64,000 nt of DNA from contig NZ_CAXUSG020000003.1 of the NCBI RefSeq assembly GCF_964253915.1, positions 186,001 through 250,000 on the forward strand, written 5' to 3'. The stretch comes from Metarhizobium sp964253915 (lineage in GTDB: Bacteria > Pseudomonadota > Alphaproteobacteria > Rhizobiales > Rhizobiaceae). The position numbers and the translations under genes are program-made. Below, in pieces: positions 58,615-64,000 of the stretch; position 1 is the stretch's first letter, and every line of letters starts with the position of its first letter. The notes under the pieces were generated by a model. It ran no database searches. It was not told the DNA's origin and worked only from the letters and a program-made list of their open reading frames with translations.

Positions 58615-60399
58615 TCAACCCGGCAGCGCCGGCGATGGCGGCAGGGCTTCGAGATGGAAGATACGCGGCTTCACTTCTGAAAGAAAACTTTCCGAGCGGC
58701 CGATATAGACCAGCGCCGTCTGCGGCAACGCGGCAAGCACGCCGGCCAGATGATCGGCGACCGAGGGCTCCAGCCCCTCGAGCGTGTCCTCCATCACCAG
58801 CCAGCGGGGCGGCCGCAGCAACACGGTCGCAAAACCGAGGGCCGTGCGGCCGTCATGATCCAGCACCTTGTCCCAGCGCAACCGCGTGTCGAGCATATCC
58901 CGGTAGTGGCCAAGGCCGGCACGGTCGAGCGCCGCCCTGATCTCGTCGTCGGAATAGGTGCCGGCATCCTGCGGAAACGAAATCGCCTCGCGCAGTGTGC
59001 CATACGGCAGGTAGCCGACCTGCGGCATGAACAGCATCTCGTCTTCCGGCGGCGCGGCAATCGTCCCCGTGCCCCACGACCACCAGCCGGCCAATGCGCG
59101 GAACAGCAGGTGACGGTTGACGCTCTGGTCGCCGTTGATCATCACCCGGTCGCTCGGTCGCACCACCAGTTCATCCTCCTGCAGCCGGAAACCGGCCTCG
59201 GCAGGATCGGCGCCCTTTTCGCTGGAAATGCGGACATCCCGCAGCGACAGGCTGTCATCCGTACTCCGTTCGAACCGGATATCGCCTTCCGTCGCCGTCT
59301 CGTTGTCCATCTGCAGCAGCGCATGGCGGAAATTGGCGACACGCATCAATGTCGCCTTCCAATCGGCGATGGCGCCAAAATTGTCGACATACCAGCGCAA
59401 CGACGCATAGACCTGGTTGAAGGCGCCGACCGCCATCATCAGCCCGCCGAAGGTCAGCCCGCCGGCGAAATAGACCGGTGCGGCAATCAGGATCGGCGCG
59501 ATCACCGTCAGCCAGCCGTAACCGGCCGACACCCAGCGCAAATTGGTCAGCGCCAGCGCCAGCCGCCACATGGTGGCGAGAACGGCGGCAATGTCGAAAT
59601 CGATGCGCTTGCGCTCGAACCCTTCGCCTTTTAGCACCGCGATGGCCGTCAGGTTTTCGTTGGTACGCATCAGCGAGGAGCGCAGCTCCGCTTCCTTCGA
59701 ATATCGATTGGCATTCAACGTTACCAGCTTGCGGCCGACAACGGCGCTGAGCAGCGAGGCGGACGCCGCATAGATGATCGCCGCCCAGACCATGTAGCCG
59801 GGGATCGAAAACGTCTCGCCGCGATAGGTGAAGACGAAACCGCTCGACAGCTCCCAGAGAACGCCGACGAAACTCGCCAGCATGATGGTTGCCTGCACCA
59901 GCCCGATCGTCAGGCTGGTGGTCATTTCCGAAAGATGGCTGGCATCCTCATGCAGCCGCTGGTCGGGATTGACGCCGAGAATGCCCATGGTGGACAGGCG
60001 AAGCGCCCGTTTCGGTTTCAGCCACTGATCGACGAGGTCTCGCGTCAGCCCGTCGCGCATCTTCAGGCCGACAAGCTGGTTGAACCAGGTCTGCGCCACG
60101 TTGAGCAGCAGGAGCGCACTGGCGATGATGGCAAACTGCTTCAGCTGCGTGAAGAACGCATCGAGGTCGCGCCGCTGCAGGGCATCGTAGAACGGCACGT
60201 TCCAGCGGTTGAGCAGCACCTGCACATAGGCCGTGGCGAGGATGATCGCCAGCATGATCGCTGCCAGCAGCAGCAGCATGTTGCGAACCCTGGCGCCCCA
60301 GAGCGCCCGCATCATCATCGCAACCTGTGCTGAAAAACCGATCGCCGGTTCGGCGACATCATCGGCGGGCGCCGACACGGCAGGCTCGACCTGGGCCAT
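58615..60399 (-). CDS. SbmA/BacA-like ABC-membrane protein with degenerate ATPase domain
   Basis: This 594-residue inner-membrane protein has an ABC_membrane_2 domain (about residues 30-370) with six helices, similar to SbmA/BacA and the ABC half-transporter YddA. The C-terminal part (about 380-594) has the outline of an ATPase domain, but Walker A is GDQSVNRH (residues 423-430, no GK[ST]), the signature region reads LDHDGRTALGFA (no LSGGE), Walker B is VMED (residues 535-538, Asp and Glu exchanged) and the H-loop is GR. Only the Q-loop region (MPQVGYLPYGTLREAISFP) looks intact. It therefore probably cannot hydrolyse ATP normally. AGAAGGTA precedes the ATG at 60399. Confidence 0.8.
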   Translation of the reverse strand: MAQVEPAVSAPADDVAEPAIGFSAQVAMMMRALWGARVRNMLLLLAAIMLAIILATAYVQVLLNRWNVPFYDALQRRDLDAFFTQLKQFAIIASALLLLNVAQTWFNQLVGLKMRDGLTRDLVDQWLKPKRALRLSTMGILGVNPDQRLHEDASHLSEMTTSLTIGLVQATIMLASFVGVLWELSSGFVFTYRGETFSIPGYMVWAAIIYAASASLLSAVVGRKLVTLNANRYSKEAELRSSLMRTNENLTAIAVLKGEGFERKRIDFDIAAVLATMWRLALALTNLRWVSAGYGWLTVIAPILIAAPVYFAGGLTFGGLMMAVGAFNQVYASLRWYVDNFGAIADWKATLMRVANFRHALLQMDNETATEGDIRFERSTDDSLSLRDVRISSEKGADPAEAGFRLQEDELVVRPSDRVMINGDQSVNRHLLFRALAGWWSWGTGTIAAPPEDEMLFMPQVGYLPYGTLREAISFPQDAGTYSDDEIRAALDRAGLGHYRDMLDTRLRWDKVLDHDGRTALGFATVLLRPPRWLVMEDTLEGLEPSVADHLAGVLAALPQTALVYIGRSESFLSEVKPRIFHLEALPPSPALPG

Positions 60400-60566
60400 G
60401 GATACCTTCTGGTGCAGAACGTCTGGTCTTCACATAAGCATGCATCTGGCACTTGTCGAACGACAGTTTGACGCGTTGCCGCCGGCCAAGGCTGCAACCG
60501 CCCTTGCGCTCGCCGGCCGGGCTACCTAGTTTGCGCAGGTCTTCGCTAAGGAAAAGTCAAATACCG

Positions 60567-61403
60567 ATGCAGTTTCAGGGTACCGCCGAATACATTGCCG
60601 ACAAGGATCTGATGATCGCCGTCAACGCCGCCATCCGCCTCGAACGGCCGCTTCTGGTGAAAGGCGAACCGGGCACCGGCAAGACCGAGCTCGCCCGCCA
60701 GATCGCCACGGCGCTCGGCCTCGACATCATCGAATGGAACGTCAAGTCGACCACCAAGGCGCAGCAGGGCCTGTATGAATACGACGCCGTGTCGCGGCTG
60801 CGCGACAGCCAGCTCGGCGACGAACGGGTCAACGACGTCAAGAACTACATCCGTCGCGGCAAGCTGTGGCAGGCCTTCGAAGCGGACAAAAAATGCGTGC
60901 TGTTGATCGACGAGATCGACAAGGCCGACATCGAGTTCCCCAACGACCTGCTGCAGGAACTCGACCGCATGGAATTCCATGTCTACGAAACCGGCGAGAC
61001 CGTCGGCGCCCGCCACCGGCCGATCGTCATCATCACCTCCAACAACGAGAAGGAACTGCCGGATGCCTTCCTGCGCCGCTGCTTCTTCCACTATATCCGC
61101 TTTCCCGATGCCGATACGCTCGCTCGCATCGTCGAGGTGCATTACCCCGGTATCCGCCAGAACCTGCTGAAGGCGGCGCTGACGCAATTCTTCGAGATCC
61201 GCGACATGCAGGGCTTGAAGAAGAAACCCTCGACCTCGGAAGCGCTCGACTGGATCCGCCTGCTGGTTGCCGACGACATCGATCCCGCCGACCTCCGGGC
61301 GGATGCGAAGAATGCCCTGCCCCGCCTGCACGGCGCCTTGCTGAAAAACGAGCAGGACGTGCATCTGTTCGAGCGGCTGGCCTTCATGGCAAGGCGCGAT
61401 TGA
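60567..61403 (+). CDS. MoxR-family AAA ATPase
   Basis: This 278-residue AAA+ ATPase has Walker A GEPGTGKT at residues 33-40, Walker B VLLIDEIDKAD near 110-120, an Arg-finger region and the C-terminal lid. MoxR ATPases act with VWA-domain proteins as metal-insertion or maturation chaperones. Its VWA partner of the CoxE type lies at 63070 beyond metA and a GNAT gene, a short distance away on the same strand. The ATG at 60567 has AAGGAAAAG about 13 bases before it. It is divergent from the BacA-like gene. Confidence 0.9.
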   Translation: MQFQGTAEYIADKDLMIAVNAAIRLERPLLVKGEPGTGKTELARQIATALGLDIIEWNVKSTTKAQQGLYEYDAVSRLRDSQLGDERVNDVKNYIRRGKLWQAFEADKKCVLLIDEIDKADIEFPNDLLQELDRMEFHVYETGETVGARHRPIVIITSNNEKELPDAFLRRCFFHYIRFPDADTLARIVEVHYPGIRQNLLKAALTQFFEIRDMQGLKKKPSTSEALDWIRLLVADDIDPADLRADAKNALPRLHGALLKNEQDVHLFERLAFMARRD

Positions 61404-61525
61404 CATCGTCCGATCAGAGTAAAAACGAGGATCGGCAAGATCACGCATCGAAAGCAATGAGTCTGAAACACGATCTATTGAACGGAGCGTGCTTCAAACC
61501 ACTGCACGGGATTCGTGCAGGGAGA

Positions 61526-61554
61526 TTGATTCTTAATCACTCTGGGATTATCTA
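61526..61554 (+). promoter_or_regulatory. Probable promoter before the SAM-II riboswitch
   Basis: TTGATT (61526-61531) and TATCTA (61549-61554) are 17 bases apart and precede the riboswitch aptamer by a few bases, so the transcript would start with it. A hairpin CTGCACG-GGATT-CGTGCAG lies just upstream at 61502-61520 and may end the moxR transcript, although it has no T-run. Confidence 0.5.
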
Positions 61555-61557
61555 GGG

Positions 61558-61614
61558 ATCTGTGGTGATTTGGCCGGCCGGCTTGCAGCCACGTTAAACA
61601 ACTTGCTAAAGGGC
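61558..61614 (+). ncRNA. SAM-II riboswitch
   Basis: The conserved SAM-II core is visible: GTGGTGATTTGG, then CCGGCTTGCAGCCACGTTAAA, then a short linker and TTGCTAAAGGG, in the order of the pseudoknot aptamer found before metA in alphaproteobacteria. A short hairpin CCGTG-CGT-CACGG and a T-run follow at 61614-61643, and the metA ATG is at 61682. Binding of S-adenosylmethionine would reduce metA expression. Confidence 0.9.
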
Positions 61615-61681
61615 CGTGCGTCACGGACCGATAGCAATTTTTTTATGCCGCCGGTTTTTCGTTTTGGACGAGTGACAGCAC

Positions 61682-62614
61682 ATGCCTATCAAGATCCCCG
61701 ATACCTTGCCCGCCTATGAAACCCTCGTGAACGAGGGCGTGCGGGTGATGACCGAGACCCTGGCCGGACGCCAGGACATCCGGCCGTTGCAGATCGGGCT
61801 CCTGAACCTCATGCCGAACAAGATCAAGACGGAGATCCAGATGGCGCGCTTGATCGGCGCGACACCGCTGCAGGTCGAGCTGTCCCTGGTGCGCATCGGC
61901 GGCCACAAGGCGAAAAACACCTCGGAAGACCATCTGCTTGCCTTCTACGAGACCTGGGAGGAGGTCAAGCACCGCAAGTTCGACGGCTTCATCATCACCG
62001 GCGCACCGGTGGAAACACTGCCCTACGAACAGGTGACCTACTGGAACGAGATGCAGCAGATCCTCGACTGGACGACGACCAACGTCCATTCGACACTCAA
62101 TGTCTGCTGGGGCGCGATGGCCGCGGTCTACCATTTCCATGGCGTGCCGAAACACGAACTCAAGGAAAAGGCTTTTGGCGTCTATCGCCATCTCAACCTG
62201 AAGCCCTCGTCCGTCTATCTCAACGGTTTTTCCGACGATTTCGGCGTGCCGGTGTCACGCTGGACCGAGGTGCGCCGCGCCGACATCGAAAAGGCCGAAG
62301 GCCTGGAAATCCTGATGGAATCGAAAGAAATGGGCGTCTGCCTGCTGCATGAGAAGGCGGGCAAGCGGCTCTACATGTTCAATCACGTCGAATATGATTC
62401 GACCTCGCTGGCGGACGAATATTTCCGCGACATCAATGCCGGCGTGCCGATTAAGATGCCGCACGACTATTTCCCGCACAACGATCCGGACCTGCCGCCC
62501 TTGAACCGATGGCGCAGCCATGCGCATCTTTTCTTCGGCAACTGGATCAACGAGATCTACCAGACGACACCCTATGAAGTGTCGGAAATCGGCGCGGGAG
62601 GAAAAACACCATGA
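61682..62614 (+). CDS. metA: Homoserine O-acyltransferase MetA (acetyl-specific by residue 111)
   Basis: First committed enzyme of methionine synthesis from homoserine. The 310 residues match the MetA family. Catalytic Cys142 (LNVCWGAM), His235 and Glu237 (FNHVEYDST) and Lys47 (MPNKIKTE) are all present. Residue 111 is Glu (GAPVETLPYEQV); in characterised MetA proteins Glu111 favours acetyl-CoA and Gly111 favours succinyl-CoA, so the product is probably O-acetylhomoserine. It is under the SAM-II riboswitch, and its stop overlaps the following GNAT gene by four bases. Confidence 0.96.
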   Translation: MPIKIPDTLPAYETLVNEGVRVMTETLAGRQDIRPLQIGLLNLMPNKIKTEIQMARLIGATPLQVELSLVRIGGHKAKNTSEDHLLAFYETWEEVKHRKFDGFIITGAPVETLPYEQVTYWNEMQQILDWTTTNVHSTLNVCWGAMAAVYHFHGVPKHELKEKAFGVYRHLNLKPSSVYLNGFSDDFGVPVSRWTEVRRADIEKAEGLEILMESKEMGVCLLHEKAGKRLYMFNHVEYDSTSLADEYFRDINAGVPIKMPHDYFPHNDPDLPPLNRWRSHAHLFFGNWINEIYQTTPYEVSEIGAGGKTP

Positions 62615-63063
62615 GCGGCAACCTTGAGATCAGACCCCTGCGCGCCGAGGACGAGACGGAGTGGCGCCGGCTCTGGACGGCCTATCTCGCCTTCTACGAA
62701 ACGGTGCTGCCGGAAGAGATCTACCGCTCCACCTTCGCCCGGCTGCTGAGCGGCCAGCCGAACGAATATAACGGGCTCATCGCCGTGCTCGACGGCAAGC
62801 CGGTGGGGTTGGCGCATTACCTCTTCCACCGGTCCTGCTGGCATATCGACGATATCTGCTACCTGCAGGACCTCTACGCCGATCCGGATGTGCGCGGCAC
62901 CGGCATCGGCCGGGCGCTGATCGAGGCGATCTATGAAAAGGCCACCGGTCGCGGCTCGAAGGAAGTCTACTGGATGACGCAGGAATTCAATGCCACCGCG
63001 CGGCGCCTCTATGATAGGCTGGCGGAAAAGACGCCCTTCCTGGTCTACCAGCGCAATTTCTAG
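62611..63063 (+). CDS. GNAT-family N-acetyltransferase
   Basis: This 150-residue GNAT protein has LEIRPLRAEDETEWRRLWTAYLAFYETVLPEE at the start, IAVLDGKPVGLAHYLFHRSCWHIDDICYLQDLYADPDVRGTGIGRALIEAIYEKA with the acetyl-CoA loop (RGTGIGRAL), and QEFNATARRLYDRLAEKTPFLVYQR at the end. The CYLQDLYADPDVRG layout is typical of small alphaproteobacterial GNATs. Its ATG overlaps the metA stop by four bases, so it shares the riboswitch-controlled transcript. The substrate is unknown; a link to methionine metabolism is only positional. Confidence 0.88.
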   Translation: MSGNLEIRPLRAEDETEWRRLWTAYLAFYETVLPEEIYRSTFARLLSGQPNEYNGLIAVLDGKPVGLAHYLFHRSCWHIDDICYLQDLYADPDVRGTGIGRALIEAIYEKATGRGSKEVYWMTQEFNATARRLYDRLAEKTPFLVYQRNF

Positions 63064-63069
63064 GCCCCG

Positions 63070-64000
63070 ATGTTCATTCCTTTCTTCCTCGATCTCAAGG
63101 CAGCAAAAATCCCGGTGACATTGCGGGAATTCTTGCTGCTCCTGGAAGGCATGCGGGAAGGGTTGGCGGATTTCGACATCGAGGCGTTCTATTTCCTGGC
63201 GCGGGCGGCGCTGGTGAAGGACGAACGGTTCATCGACCGTTTCGACCAGGTGTTCGCCAGCAGCTTCAAGGGACTGGAAGCCGTCGCTGGCAGCGAGGCC
63301 ATCGAAGAAGCCGCCATTCCCGAAGAATGGCTGCGCAAGCTTGCGGAAAAATACCTGACGGACGACGAAAAGAAACTTGTCGAAAGCCTCGGCGGTTTCG
63401 ACAAGCTGATGGAAACGCTGCAGCAGCGGCTGGCGGAGCAGAAGGGGCGGCATCAGGGCGGCTCGAAATGGATCGGCACCGCCGGCACTTCGCCCTTCGG
63501 CGCCTATGGCTACAATCCCGAAGGCGTGCGCATCGGCCAGGACGAATCCCGCCATCGTCGCGCCGCAAAGGTCTGGGACCGCCGCGAATTTCGCAATTTC
63601 GACGACAGCGTCGAACTCGGCACCCGCAATATCAAGGTGGCGTTGAAGCGGCTGCGCCGCTGGGTGCGCGCCGGCGCCGCCGACGAACTCGATCTCGGCG
63701 GCACGATCCGCGCCACCGCCGAACACGGCTATCTCGACGTGCAGACCCGGCCGGAGCGCCGCAACGCCGTCAAGCTTCTGATGTTCTTCGATGTCGGCGG
63801 CTCGATGGACGATCATATCCGCATCGTCGAGGAGCTGTTTTCCGCCGCCCGCGCCGAATTCCGGCACATGGATTATTTCTATTTCCACAATTGCCCCTAC
63901 GAAGGCGTGTGGAAGGACAATCGCCGGCGGCGCGTCGATGTGACGCCGACCGAGGACATCATCCGCACCTTCGGGCCGGACCATCACGCCGTCTTCGTCG
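63070..64000 (+). CDS. VWA-domain protein, CoxE-like (incomplete at the window edge)
   Basis: The frame from ATG 63070 stays open to the end of the window (310 codons seen) and is cut there. It reads as a CoxE-type VWA protein: helical N-terminal half, then a Lys/Arg-rich region and a von Willebrand A domain with MIDAS sequence DVGGS at residues 241-245 in LLMFFDVGGSMDDHI. Such proteins pair with MoxR ATPases, and one is encoded at 60567-61403, separated by metA and the GNAT gene. The start lies 6 bases after the GNAT stop. Function beyond the MoxR-VWA pair is not assignable. Confidence 0.88.
   Translation, partial: MFIPFFLDLKAAKIPVTLREFLLLLEGMREGLADFDIEAFYFLARAALVKDERFIDRFDQVFASSFKGLEAVAGSEAIEEAAIPEEWLRKLAEKYLTDDEKKLVESLGGFDKLMETLQQRLAEQKGRHQGGSKWIGTAGTSPFGAYGYNPEGVRIGQDESRHRRAAKVWDRREFRNFDDSVELGTRNIKVALKRLRRWVRAGAADELDLGGTIRATAEHGYLDVQTRPERRNAVKLLMFFDVGGSMDDHIRIVEELFSAARAEFRHMDYFYFHNCPYEGVWKDNRRRRVDVTPTEDIIRTFGPDHHAVFV

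Overview
The window looks like core chromosome of an alphaproteobacterium of the family Rhizobiaceae (Rhizobium/Agrobacterium/Sinorhizobium group). The evidence is the gene content and order (ffh-chorismate mutase-rpsP-rimM-trmD-rplS, ccmABCDG, glnK-amtB, ftsY-mtaB-dapF), a SAM-II riboswitch before metA, a Bax-inhibitor gene where a ybhL leader is expected, a perfect CtrA box upstream of ftsK, rhizobial mosaic palindromic repeats, and high GC with strong third-position GC bias. I see no rRNA, prophage, complete insertion sequence or CRISPR array. The one tRNA is tRNA-Gly(GCC).

Layout: 0-9.8 kb holds two LysE-type exporters (one divergent from a MarR regulator), argG, a parDE toxin-antitoxin pair, a short-chain dehydrogenase, a DUF1287 protein, a three-gene ABC importer of the TrpXYZ-like group, and rlmN. 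9.9-19.3 kb holds small conserved genes (ialB-like, DUF1232, phhB, thpR), the tesA<>ybbA-ybbP arrangement, a Bax-inhibitor-like membrane protein, a GNAT acetyltransferase, and DUF2794 and DUF1223 genes. 19.5-31.7 kb holds acnA, the cytochrome c maturation operon ccmABCDG, two membrane proteins (DUF2585, septation protein A), ftsY, mtaB, dapF and a metallo-beta-lactamase-fold hydrolase.

31.7-32.7 kb is an AT-rich, gene-poor island with a perfect hairpin, a probable ribosome-site-sequestering hairpin and one small HTH-like gene. 32.7-41.2 kb is the SRP/ribosome operon, an amino-acid ABC importer lacking its ATPase gene, leuC and a SixA-like phosphatase, ending in a RIME-type repeat. 41.3-45.9 kb holds an aldo-keto reductase, an L,D-transpeptidase-like protein, an orphan OmpR-type regulator (CenR/OtpR-like) followed by a stand-alone cyclic-nucleotide-binding protein, exonuclease III and a LolA-like protein. 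46-51 kb holds ftsK with its CtrA box and glnK-amtB behind a sigma-54-type promoter. 51-61.4 kb holds tesB, a UbiH-family monooxygenase, a Trm112-like protein, a Lon N-domain protein, a CnoX-like thioredoxin, a ProX-type editing protein, tRNA-Gly, thiamine diphosphokinase, an ABC-F protein, a SbmA/BacA-like membrane transporter and a MoxR ATPase. The right end holds the SAM-II riboswitch, metA, a GNAT gene overlapping metA, and a VWA protein cut by the window edge.

Most genes are housekeeping. The most notable observation is the BacA-like transporter at 58.6-60.4 kb, whose fused ATPase domain has lost Walker A, the signature motif and the H-loop while keeping the overall fold and Q-loop region. 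The next are the MetA residue 111 (Glu), which points to acetyl rather than succinyl transfer, the CenR-like/cyclic-nucleotide-binding pair, and the AT-rich island with its hairpins. Many long open frames antisense to acnA, ftsK, amtB, ybbP and others are third-position GC shadows and were left out.
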